A DNA stretch of 64,000 bases from G963663615 sp963663615 (GTDB lineage Bacteria; Bacteroidota; Ignavibacteria; Ignavibacteriales; Melioribacteraceae). This document shows positions 1 through 8,575 of the stretch, one piece after another (positions within the stretch are counted from its first letter, which is position 1; every line of letters begins with the position of its first letter). The notes below the pieces were generated by a model. The model was not told where the DNA came from and made no database searches. It saw only the letters and a program-made list of their open reading frames with translations. The position numbers were made by a program, and so were the translations under genes. The stretch is taken from positions 3,038,001-3,102,000 of the forward strand of contig OY760517.1 of the NCBI GenBank assembly GCA_963663615.1, read 5' to 3'.

Positions 1-661
1 ACTTGGTTTTTACTTTCCGGTCAAGCTTGCTAACATTTTCAACAAACGTTTTTAATACCACATTACCGCCATAATTAAAATAATAGTCTGACATTAACTC
101 GAGATATTTTTCAGTTAAGAGTGCAATATTTTTTTGTGAAAGCTCTGCATTCCTGCCCAACTTATCCAGCTTGGCAGATTCCTCCATTCTCAGCAGGTTT
201 TCTTCACTAAGCTCGGAAAAGTCTTCAAAATCGGCTTCAAGCTCATCATGGATTGACCAGGCACGTAATAGTTGCACAAGAATATTTTCAATATAGCTCA
301 TCTTGAAATTTTTCAGGTCTTTTATTCTCTGAATTTCTTCATCTTCAAGCTCTTCATCATTAACCAAAATACCAGTTTCACGTAATATTTCAGGAAGGTC
401 CTTAACAGTAGATAATTTTTGAACTATTTCCTTGAATTTAATATGTATATTGGAATCGAATGCAATATCGGAATCATTCTTTATACCCTCGTTAAGTAGC
501 AACACTTTAATATCCTGAAATTCATCAGGGTATTTTCGGATGAGATATTCATCGGTTAATTCAAAACTGTCATCACATTCTGAAGGATCATCAAGTAAAC
601 TTATCAAATATGACTTTAGTCTTAATAATACAAAAAATAAATCTGAGTTATCAGGCGACAT
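1..661 (-). CDS. Unrecognised acidic protein, C-terminus cut by window edge
   Basis: An open minus-strand frame runs from an ATG at 661 to the window edge without a stop, giving about 220 residues of the N-terminal part. The protein begins MSPDNSDLFFVLLRLKSYL and is rich in Asp, Glu and Leu, which suggests a soluble, mainly helical protein. I see no signal peptide, membrane segment or catalytic motif. A TAnnTTTG element lies about 36-43 bases upstream of the start. I do not recognise the family. The coding call rests on frame length and amino acid composition, and the true end lies outside the window. Confidence 0.75.
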   Translation of the reverse strand, partial: MSPDNSDLFFVLLRLKSYLISLLDDPSECDDSFELTDEYLIRKYPDEFQDIKVLLLNEGIKNDSDIAFDSNIHIKFKEIVQKLSTVKDLPEILRETGILVNDEELEDEEIQRIKDLKNFKMSYIENILVQLLRAWSIHDELEADFEDFSELSEENLLRMEESAKLDKLGRNAELSQKNIALLTEKYLELMSDYYFNYGGNVVLKTFVENVSKLDRKVKTK

Positions 662-1084
662 TATTACTCCGCTTTATCTTGAGGTATAAACCTCACCAAA
701 AATATACTGGTTTTGTTTAGAATTAACATCTAAAACAATCTCAATCCCTGATATATTTTCGAATAATACCCAAAAATGTTTAACAGGAGGTACTACAAAT
801 TGCACCTGTTTAAAAAGAGTATTTTCCCATTTTTAAAATAGAATAACCTGTTATTAGCCCATTAGCCTATCTAAAGTTAATTGTTTTTATTTTAATTAAA
901 TAGCAAATGAGGTTAACAATTCAATATTTAATCTGCGAAAGATGAAGAATATTTAAATAATTCCATTCTCAGGCAGCAAAATTAAAATTCATCCAGCTTA
1001 AAAACCCGGATAAATCACCCCTTTTTTTTTAGTTTGTTTTTTCCTTTGGATATACTTTTAGTAATATTTAGGTGTACAGCATGT
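662..1084. other. Intergenic region without recognised gene
   Basis: About 420 bases of very AT-rich sequence lie between the left-edge gene and the terminator of the Asp-box gene. I found no convincing reading frame, tRNA or repeat on either strand. It contains the leader of the gene starting at 661. Confidence 0.6.
697..704 (-). promoter_or_regulatory. Candidate -7 element TAnnTTTG for the left-edge gene
   Basis: On the minus strand this reads TATTTTTG, about 36-43 bases before the ATG at 661. It fits the Bacteroidota -7 consensus TAnnTTTG. I see no clear TTTG at the -33 distance, so the call is weak alone and rests on recurrence of the motif in other leaders of this window. Confidence 0.3.
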
Positions 1085-1111
1085 AAAAAAAGTCCTCCAT
1101 AGCGGAGGACT
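1085..1111 (-). terminator. Rho-independent terminator of the Asp-box protein gene
   Basis: An 8-bp perfect stem (AGTCCTCC with GGAGGACT, loop ATAGC) lies just past the stop of the gene ending at 1144. On the minus strand it is followed by a run of seven T residues. Confidence 0.9.
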
Positions 1112-1143
1112 TATATCTGAAAAAGAGAATTAATTCTTCAATA

Positions 1144-4100
1144 TTATTTCAATACCGGTACTCTACCCTTTGTCCATGGAGAGCCAAGTTTTTCCATTTC
1201 ATTTTCAATAGATGGCAACTCATTTTCCACAATATTTTTGAGTTTAGCCAATACCGGTTTTAGCTCATCTCGACTGTAACCCAATATATCTTTATGTGTA
1301 TTGGTTGGTTTACCATTATATTGTGAGTTTCCGTAAGCAATAGTACCAATCCTGTCAATAATTGTATCCGGAACACTCATATTGCGACCTGAAAGCGAAG
1401 GTTCTCCCAGTAACTGTACTTTAAGCTGAACCAACTCATCAAAAATTGCTTTTGCTTTTGCATCAAGCTCAGCAGTGTTATCGGGAGTTGCTTTAATTGC
1501 GGTGCGTATCTCCTTAACACGATCATATAATTCGTTTACAAGACGAACAGCACCATAAGCGGCACGATAAAGATTAGCGAACTCATTCTGGAATTCATCA
1601 TATGCTTCTCTGTCGGCAGGTGTATAATTATAAATGCCAAGTGGCACAACATTAAAAGATTGTTTTCCCCCAACAGGCATTAAACTTCCGTTTACACTAA
1701 GAGCTGCTTCAACAGTATATTCACCCGGAGGACAAAAATAGCCGCGTGCCTTGTTATCAAGATAATCCTTCTTTGCTCCATGTGGAAACAGTGATGTATA
1801 TCTTAAGTCCCAAATTATTTGTTTAACACCAGCACCAGCCGAGCCTTTTAACCTGCGTATAACCTCACCATCACTGTTACGAATGGTAAAAATAAGCATT
1901 GGGTTTTCTTCTTTATCTTCATCAATAAGTTCCTGTTTATTAGGATAAGGCACAGGTTTACCTTCTTTCTCTAATTTCTTTTCCTGGGCTTTACGTTTGT
2001 TTTTAAGTGTTTTTACACCTTCTTTCATATAGTAACGTATTACCGCACCGAAAGGAGGATTATCGGCACTATAATAACCATCACCCTGCGAACCGTTTTT
2101 CCTGCCACCTAAAGGTGATGCTTCAATGTATAGAGGGGCATCCTTTATACCGAAAAAGTGAAAATCATTTTCTAATAATTCGTTTGACAATTCGCGCAAC
2201 ATTGAATAATCATCAAGCACATAAAAACCCCTGCCAAATGAGGCAAGTACAAGATCATCTTCACGCTTCTGAATTTCAAGATCGCGAACAGCTATTGTAG
2301 GTAATCCGCTTTTTAGCTGTACCCAGCTTTCGCCACGGTTAAGTGTTACAAACAAGCCAAACTCGGTACCGGCAAATAATATGTTCGGATTTTTATGATC
2401 TTCGGCTATTGAATAAACACTACCACGTTCCGGCAAATTAGAAGTAATTGATTTCCATGATTTTCCGGCATCTTCGCTAACATAAATATATGGCTTAAAA
2501 TCGGCATACTTGTGATTGTTAAACGCTGCGTAAACACGATTCTCTTCATGATTTGAAGCAACAATATCATTAACATAAATTAGTTCGTTAAGACCGTTAA
2601 CTCCATCAATCTTTGTCCATTTTTTACCACCATCTGTAGTAACGTGCACCAGACCATCATCACTGCCAGTATAAATTAAACCTTCTTGTAGCGGCGATTC
2701 ATCAAGGGCAACAATATTACCATAAATTGATGTGGAAGCATTTTTAGAAACAGCATCAACACTCCATACCTTACCCATAACTTCAAGCTTGTTACGGTCA
2801 AGTTGTCTTGTAAGGTCACCCGATACAGCTTCCCATGTATCCCCCCTGTCATCACTTTTAAACAGTACGTTGGCTGCAAAATAGAGACGGCTGCCTTTAT
2901 GCGGACTAATAATAAGCGGGGAGTCCCAATTCCATCTTAGCGGAGTATCACCCGGTTTTGCATGTGGTTTAATACCTACCTTTGAACCGGTTCTTCTATC
3001 GAAGCGGGTTAGCCAACCATATTGCGACTGTGTGTAAACAATGTTAGGATCATCCGGGTCAACAGCTGCCTCAAATCCGTCACCACCATTTGTAATAAAC
3101 CAGTCAGTGTTAATAATACCACTGTTATTGATTGTTCTTGACGGACCACCCATACTGTTATTATCCTGTGTACCACCGTATATGTAGTAAAATGGTTTTG
3201 AGTTATCAACAGCTACTTTATAAAACTGTGTAACAGGAAGGTTATCAATAAACTCCCAGTTTTTGGCACCATCAAATGAATAGTAAATACCGCCATCACC
3301 ACCAATTAGTATCTGTTTTGTGTTTTTGGGATTCACCCATAATGCATGGTCATCAACATGACGGTAGCGGTTACCAAGACTCGTCCAGTTTTTACCACCA
3401 TCGAGTGTATATTTTGTATAAGTATCCAGCGAGTAAACTTTATTTGCATCCACAGGATCGCACATTATTTCCATGTAATATTGTGGACTTGAAGCAACGT
3501 AATCGCTCATTTTCTTCCAGTTTATACCTTTATCGGTTGAACGGAAAAATCCACCTTTATCGTCCTGTGCTTCAACAATAGCATAAACATAATCAGGGTT
3601 AGCAGGAGATATTGCAAGTCCAATTCTACCAAGCTCAACAGAAGGCAAACCATTTTTAACTTTATTCCATGTTTTACCAGCATCAACAGTTTTATAAATT
3701 GCCGATTCCGGTCCACCATTAATAAGTGTAAATACATGTCTTCTCCTTTGGTAAGCAGAAGCGTACATTACATCAGGGTTACGCTGGTCGAAAACCAAAT
3801 CGGATACACCGGTATTTTCACTAATATCCAGTATTTTCTCCCAGCTATTTCCCATATCGGTAGTTTTATATAAACCACGGTCACCACCCGGACCCCATAA
3901 AGGACCCTGGGCACAAACATAAACATTGTTTGAATTACGTGGGTCAACCACAATTTTGCCTATGTGCTCCGAATTTTTTAAGCCAACATTTTTCCATTTT
4001 TTACCTCCGTCCAATGAAAGGTAAACACCATCGCCATAAGCAACGGAACGCTGACTGTTATTTTCTCCCGAACCAACCCAAACAATGTTCGGATCATTAG

Positions 4101-4401
4101 GATCAAGAGTAACACAACCAACCGAATAGGAACCCTCGCGATCAAAAACCGGTTTGAATGTTGTACCCCAGTTTTCGGTTTTCCATACACCGCCGGAAGC
4201 AACGGCAACATAATACTCGGCAGTGTTCTCCGGATTTACGGCAAAATCAACTATTCTGCCTGATGTAATTGCAGGTCCAATGTTTCTCAGTTTAAGTACG
4301 GAAAGCGTGGACGAATTTATTTTTGCTTTTTGATCATCATCAGAGTAAATGAAACTGGTTAATAGTAGTGTAAACAAAAGGAACCATAAGATTTTTTTCA
4401 T
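1144..4401 (-). CDS. Secreted Asp-box/sortilin-like beta-propeller protein
   Basis: This 1085-residue protein starts with a signal peptide (about residues 1-20, MKKILWFLLFTLLLTSF). It carries around ten Asp-box motifs of the form S/T-x-D-x-G-x-x-W, for example SLDGGKKW, TTDMGNSW, TVDAGKTW, STDKGINW, SDDRGDTW and TTDGGKKW, spread over roughly residues 120-720. These are typical of VPS10/sortilin-like and BNR-type propellers that are common in secreted proteins of FCB bacteria. The last 250 residues are predicted helical and charged. No type IX sorting tail is visible, so it is probably periplasmic or exported by another route. It stands alone, with its own terminator downstream. Substrate or partner unknown; an enzymatic role is not shown. 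Confidence 0.85.
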   Translation of the reverse strand: MKKILWFLLFTLLLTSFIYSDDDQKAKINSSTLSVLKLRNIGPAITSGRIVDFAVNPENTAEYYVAVASGGVWKTENWGTTFKPVFDREGSYSVGCVTLDPNDPNIVWVGSGENNSQRSVAYGDGVYLSLDGGKKWKNVGLKNSEHIGKIVVDPRNSNNVYVCAQGPLWGPGGDRGLYKTTDMGNSWEKILDISENTGVSDLVFDQRNPDVMYASAYQRRRHVFTLINGGPESAIYKTVDAGKTWNKVKNGLPSVELGRIGLAISPANPDYVYAIVEAQDDKGGFFRSTDKGINWKKMSDYVASSPQYYMEIMCDPVDANKVYSLDTYTKYTLDGGKNWTSLGNRYRHVDDHALWVNPKNTKQILIGGDGGIYYSFDGAKNWEFIDNLPVTQFYKVAVDNSKPFYYIYGGTQDNNSMGGPSRTINNSGIINTDWFITNGGDGFEAAVDPDDPNIVYTQSQYGWLTRFDRRTGSKVGIKPHAKPGDTPLRWNWDSPLIISPHKGSRLYFAANVLFKSDDRGDTWEAVSGDLTRQLDRNKLEVMGKVWSVDAVSKNASTSIYGNIVALDESPLQEGLIYTGSDDGLVHVTTDGGKKWTKIDGVNGLNELIYVNDIVASNHEENRVYAAFNNHKYADFKPYIYVSEDAGKSWKSITSNLPERGSVYSIAEDHKNPNILFAGTEFGLFVTLNRGESWVQLKSGLPTIAVRDLEIQKREDDLVLASFGRGFYVLDDYSMLRELSNELLENDFHFFGIKDAPLYIEASPLGGRKNGSQGDGYYSADNPPFGAVIRYYMKEGVKTLKNKRKAQEKKLEKEGKPVPYPNKQELIDEDKEENPMLIFTIRNSDGEVIRRLKGSAGAGVKQIIWDLRYTSLFPHGAKKDYLDNKARGYFCPPGEYTVEAALSVNGSLMPVGGKQSFNVVPLGIYNYTPADREAYDEFQNEFANLYRAAYGAVRLVNELYDRVKEIRTAIKATPDNTAELDAKAKAIFDELVQLKVQLLGEPSLSGRNMSVPDTIIDRIGTIAYGNSQYNGKPTNTHKDILGYSRDELKPVLAKLKNIVENELPSIENEMEKLGSPWTKGRVPVLK

Positions 4402-4529
4402 ATTTGTGTTTTCCTCTTAAAGTGGGGAATATAGTTTTGTAGAATTCATTTATAAAAATAAAAATATTTGTAGTAAATTACTCAATCATATTATACTATT
4501 GTAACAAACAATTTAATAAAGTTAACAAC

Positions 4530-6686
4530 ATGAAAATAAAACAATTTACAGATCGTTTATTTAGTAAGAATCAAAATAAAAAGCCTAGCAAATTTGGTAC
4601 CTTTGGAGGTGTATTTACACCAGACGTGCTTACAATTCTTGGCGTAATAATGTACCTGCGTCTTGGCTGGGTTGTTGGCAATGCTGGTTTACTCGGTGCC
4701 ATACTTATTATTGTTCTTGCTAAAATAATTACCATCGCTACGGGACTTTCAATGTCCTCCATAACCACCAATATTAAAATTGGTGCAGGTGGAGCATATT
4801 CAATAATCTCAAAATCGCTTGGTCTGGAAGCCGGCGGCAGCGTTGGTATTCCATTCTACTTTTCGCAAACTTTTGCTGCGGCTCTTTACATTATTGGTTT
4901 TACCGAAGGCTGGACACGTATTTTTCCTGACCATGACTATATGACGGTTATTGTAGTTGTTTGGTCTGTTGTTTTGGCAATTTCTTATATAAGCACTGCA
5001 TTTGCCCTTAAAATTCAATATATAATTTTTGTAGTTATTGGTCTATCTATTTTGTCATTCTTCCTTACACCTAATGAACCTCAGCAACAAACCATACTGA
5101 TTGGTAAATTTGAGGATGCTGGCTTTTGGGAAGTATTTGCAATATTTTTCCCTGCTGTAACTGGTATTATGGCTGGGGCTAATCTTTCCGGCGATCTGAA
5201 AGAACCGCGTAAAGCCATTCCTGTGGGTACATTAAGTTCAATATTGGTAACTATGATTATATATATTGCACTTGCTTATATGGCAGCAACATACATTTCG
5301 CCAGAACAATTAAGAACGAACCAGATGTTTATGGTTGATAACTCACTTGTAAGTAGCATTGTTCTCGCGGGTATATTAGCGGCAACATTTTCATCAGCCC
5401 TGGGTAGTATCATTGGTGCACCTCGTATTTTGCAAGCACTTGCCGAGAACAAATCGATACCTTTTCACAGTTTTTTTGCAAAGAAGACGAAACTTAACGA
5501 ACCCCGAAATGCTATTATTTTTACCGGTATTCTAATAATTACGTCGTTATTGTTAGCTGACCTGAATGCATTGGCAACAATTATTACGCTGTTTTTCCTT
5601 ATCACTTACGGAATGCTTAATCTTGTAGTATTTATTCAGCAAAGCATGAAAATAATTAGTTTCCGCCCATCATTCAAAATATCCCGAATTATTCCTTTTA
5701 TAGGTGCGGTAGGCAGTACTTTTGTTATGCTACTAATTGACCCTATTTTTAGTGTAATTGCCATAGCTGTAATTCTTGGTATTTATATATGGTTAACCCG
5801 AAGAGGGCTACAATCAGAAGATGGTGATATACGTGGTGGTATGTTCCTTGCACTTGCCGAATATGCTTCGCGTATTGCAACAAAATTTCCACGCCATCAG
5901 GTTACTTGGAAACCGGATTTGTTAATTCCTATTGAAGACCCTAACTCATGGGCAGGCTCTCTTCTGTTCATTAAAAATCTGGTATATCCATCCGGTTCAA
6001 TATTTTCCTTCACAGTAAACGAGGAAGAGCCGGAAAAGATGAAACAGGACTTGACCGAGCTTTTGGGTCCCCTGGAACGTGATGGAATTATGATATACTC
6101 AACGGTTATTGAGGATAGCGGTTTTATGCATGGGGCAAAAACTGTAATACAAACATTGCGAGGTGGTGCACTGCGTCCAAATACACTTTTTGTAAATCTT
6201 GGGCATCATAAGGAAAATGAAACCAATCTTCAAAAGTTGTACGACTATGCACATAAAAATGAGCTTGGAGTTATGATAATGCGTCAACATCCAAGGGTAG
6301 CGTTTGGTATGCAGAAAAATATTAACCTTTGGTTACGTGATAAATCACCAAACTGGCATCTTGCCGTATTGATGGCACTACAACTGCAAATTAACTGGGA
6401 CGGTAAAATCAATTTAATTACCGTTTGCGATGATGATGCAAAAACAAACTCACAATATAAATTCCTGAACAAATTAATCGACTCAGCACGATTCCCATCC
6501 AATACCGAGTTCCATGTATTGAAGGGTACATTTAACAACGCACTAAAATCAGCTCCCCGCTCCGATGTAAATATTTTTGGACTTGGAGACGTGCTTAATT
6601 TTGAATTTATGCGGAGTGTCTCGGATAACGCTCTCTCATCTTGCTTGTATATAAAAGATTCCGGCAGGGAAAGTGCCCTCGTATAA
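4530..6686 (+). CDS. SLC12-like cation-chloride cotransporter (APC superfamily)
   Basis: This 718-residue membrane protein begins with a short cytosolic stretch and then the motif KFGTFGGVFTPDVLTILGV and YLRLGWVVGNAG, which closely follows the first transmembrane helix of Na-K-Cl/K-Cl cotransporters. About twelve hydrophobic segments lie between residues 28 and 440, with the APC-type broken helix region GAGGAYSIISKSLGLEAGG near 88-107. Residues 440-718 form a soluble C-terminal domain, as in the SLC12 family. It probably moves chloride or other ions with Na+ or K+, but the ions cannot be told from sequence. The gene is monocistronic and divergent from the Asp-box gene. Confidence 0.85.
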   Translation: MKIKQFTDRLFSKNQNKKPSKFGTFGGVFTPDVLTILGVIMYLRLGWVVGNAGLLGAILIIVLAKIITIATGLSMSSITTNIKIGAGGAYSIISKSLGLEAGGSVGIPFYFSQTFAAALYIIGFTEGWTRIFPDHDYMTVIVVVWSVVLAISYISTAFALKIQYIIFVVIGLSILSFFLTPNEPQQQTILIGKFEDAGFWEVFAIFFPAVTGIMAGANLSGDLKEPRKAIPVGTLSSILVTMIIYIALAYMAATYISPEQLRTNQMFMVDNSLVSSIVLAGILAATFSSALGSIIGAPRILQALAENKSIPFHSFFAKKTKLNEPRNAIIFTGILIITSLLLADLNALATIITLFFLITYGMLNLVVFIQQSMKIISFRPSFKISRIIPFIGAVGSTFVMLLIDPIFSVIAIAVILGIYIWLTRRGLQSEDGDIRGGMFLALAEYASRIATKFPRHQVTWKPDLLIPIEDPNSWAGSLLFIKNLVYPSGSIFSFTVNEEEPEKMKQDLTELLGPLERDGIMIYSTVIEDSGFMHGAKTVIQTLRGGALRPNTLFVNLGHHKENETNLQKLYDYAHKNELGVMIMRQHPRVAFGMQKNINLWLRDKSPNWHLAVLMALQLQINWDGKINLITVCDDDAKTNSQYKFLNKLIDSARFPSNTEFHVLKGTFNNALKSAPRSDVNIFGLGDVLNFEFMRSVSDNALSSCLYIKDSGRESALV

Positions 6687-6704
6687 TTCTCCGGTTTTGT
6701 AAGT

Positions 6705-6741
6705 CCCCAAATAATTATACTACTATTATTTTTATTTGGGG
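6705..6741 (+). terminator. Possible terminator after the SLC12-like gene
   Basis: A perfect 10-bp inverted repeat (CCCCAAATAA with TTATTTGGGG) with a 17-base AT-rich loop follows the stop at 6686. The following sequence has no clean T run, so termination is uncertain. Confidence 0.45.
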
Positions 6742-6752
6742 CAATGATTTAG

Positions 6753-6760
6753 TATTTTTG
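6753..6760 (+). promoter_or_regulatory. Candidate -7 element for proS
   Basis: TATTTTTG, matching TAnnTTTG, ends 37 bases before the proS ATG. The nearest TTTG upstream is only 14 bases away instead of 19-21, so only the -7 half fits. Confidence 0.3.
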
Positions 6761-6797
6761 CACAATAATTTCCTATAATTAAACCAGTAAAAACAAT

Positions 6798-8486
6798 ATG
6801 AAACTTAGTGAATCGTTTTTCCCTACACTTAAAGAATTACCAGCAGATGCGGTAATTATAAGTCACGTTTTAATGTTAAGAGCAGGATTGGTGAGAATGC
6901 TCTCAGCCGGAATTTACACCTGGTTACCGATAGGCTACAAACTAGTTAAGCATATATCGGATGTTATTCGCGAAGAAATGGATGCAATTGGCGGACAGGA
7001 ATTTCTGTTACCGGCATTAAACCCGCGTGATATATGGGAAGAAACCAATCGCGTTGAGGCTTTTGGTGATACTATGTTTCATCTTAAACAGCGTGATTAT
7101 GTTCTGGCGCCTACGCATGAAGAAATTATGACCTACCATGCCAAAGGTCAGTTAAAATCATACAAGGAAATGCCACAGATTTGGTACCAGATTCAGACTA
7201 AATTCAGAAATGAAGCACGTCCGAGAAGTGGAGTAATTAGAGGACGCCAGTTCCTTATGAAAGATGCTTACTCGTTTGATGACAGTTTTGAAAACCTTGA
7301 TAAATCATACGATAAACATGCTGCTGCTTACAAACGAATATTCGACCGTTGTGGTATTGACTACTTTATTGTAGGTGCTGCCTCCGGAGCAATGGGTGGA
7401 AGTAAATCAGAAGAGTTTATGGTTAAATCCGATGCTGGTGAGGACCTTGTGGTACATTGCGACAAATGTGGTTATGCCGCTAACGTTGAAGCTGGCGAAT
7501 CTGTTGTTGACCCTGCCCCTGGATATGATGATGTTAAAGAAATTTACGAAATTAGCACACCTAATATTCATAGTATTGATGAGTTGTGCGAATTCCTGAA
7601 AATAAACGAAAACCAGACAGCAAAATCACGTGTTTATATGTTCGAAGGTAAACCTGTACTTATCCTTATGTCGGGCAACGATGAAGTAAACGAAGTTAAA
7701 CTTGAAACTTTACTTGGCGGTGATGTAAGACCGTGCCATCCTGATGAACTTAAAGAAATTACTGGTGCTGATGCCGGTTCGATAGGTCCTGTTGGATTTA
7801 AAGGAAGGATAGTAGCAGATAAAAGATTACTGGGTGCAAACAATCTGTTTAGCGGTGCAAACAAAAATGATTATCACATTGGTGGTATCGACCTTGAACG
7901 TGATGTTAAAGATGTTGAATATGTTGACCTAAGAGTTCCCCAGGCTGGCGAAAAATGTGTACGCTGTGGTGCTACTGTAGATGTATTCAAGGCAATTGAA
8001 CTGGGTCATATATTTAAGCTTGGCACAAAATACTCCGATGGTTTGGGTGCTAACTTCCTTGACCAGAATGGTACAGCTAAACCAATTGTAATGGGAAGCT
8101 ACGGCATTGGTGTTGACAGGGTTCTTGCTTGCTTTATTGAACAAAACCATGATGATAAAGGTATTAAATGGAATGATAAACTTAGTCCGTTCGATTACCA
8201 TATTGTGGCTCTAAATGCCAAGAAAGATATGGTTAAGGAAGCTGGAAACAAGATATACGAAGACCTTAAAGCCAAGGGATTTGAAGTTGTTTATGACGAC
8301 CGTCCTGATGCCCAGGCAGGCTTTAAGTTTAACGATGCAGATCTTCTTGGTGTACCAGTTCAAATAGTTGTTGGTGAACGTGGACTAAAACAGGATCAGA
8401 TAGAAATTAAGCTGCGTGAAACAGGAGAAAAAATTATGGTTGCTGTTACCGAACTTTACGATAAACTTGAAGAACTAAAGAAATAA
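6798..8486 (+). CDS. proS: Prolyl-tRNA synthetase, bacterial type with editing insert
   Basis: ProRS charges tRNA-Pro with proline using ATP. The 562 residues match the bacterial long form (E. coli enzyme about 572). Class II motif 1 lies around MLRAGLVRMLSAGIYTWLP (26-44), motif 2 is FRNEARPRSGVIRGRQFLMK (residues about 136-155), and motif 3 is MGSYGIGVDRVLA near residue 431-443. Between motifs 2 and 3 sits a YbaK-like insert (about 225-380) that hydrolyses mischarged Ala-tRNA-Pro. The C-terminal anticodon-binding domain ends in KLEELKK. It is a single gene between two terminators. Confidence 0.97.
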   Translation: MKLSESFFPTLKELPADAVIISHVLMLRAGLVRMLSAGIYTWLPIGYKLVKHISDVIREEMDAIGGQEFLLPALNPRDIWEETNRVEAFGDTMFHLKQRDYVLAPTHEEIMTYHAKGQLKSYKEMPQIWYQIQTKFRNEARPRSGVIRGRQFLMKDAYSFDDSFENLDKSYDKHAAAYKRIFDRCGIDYFIVGAASGAMGGSKSEEFMVKSDAGEDLVVHCDKCGYAANVEAGESVVDPAPGYDDVKEIYEISTPNIHSIDELCEFLKINENQTAKSRVYMFEGKPVLILMSGNDEVNEVKLETLLGGDVRPCHPDELKEITGADAGSIGPVGFKGRIVADKRLLGANNLFSGANKNDYHIGGIDLERDVKDVEYVDLRVPQAGEKCVRCGATVDVFKAIELGHIFKLGTKYSDGLGANFLDQNGTAKPIVMGSYGIGVDRVLACFIEQNHDDKGIKWNDKLSPFDYHIVALNAKKDMVKEAGNKIYEDLKAKGFEVVYDDRPDAQAGFKFNDADLLGVPVQIVVGERGLKQDQIEIKLRETGEKIMVAVTELYDKLEELKK

Positions 8487-8500
8487 TCAGAATAAATCAA

Positions 8501-8525
8501 AGCCCATCCAATGGATGGGCTTTTG
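8501..8525 (+). terminator. Terminator of proS, probably bidirectional
   Basis: A 9-bp perfect stem AGCCCATCC/GGATGGGCT with a 3-base loop is followed by T residues. It lies between the convergent proS and the secreted lyase gene. Confidence 0.9.
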
Positions 8526-8575
8526 TGTTTTTATACTAACTTTTACAAATCTTTAAATAATTCCCTGTTGCCTTT

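Noticed and set aside
2007..2300. 97-residue plus-strand frame in the Asp-box gene
   Set aside because: It is a shadow of the conserved propeller gene on the other strand.
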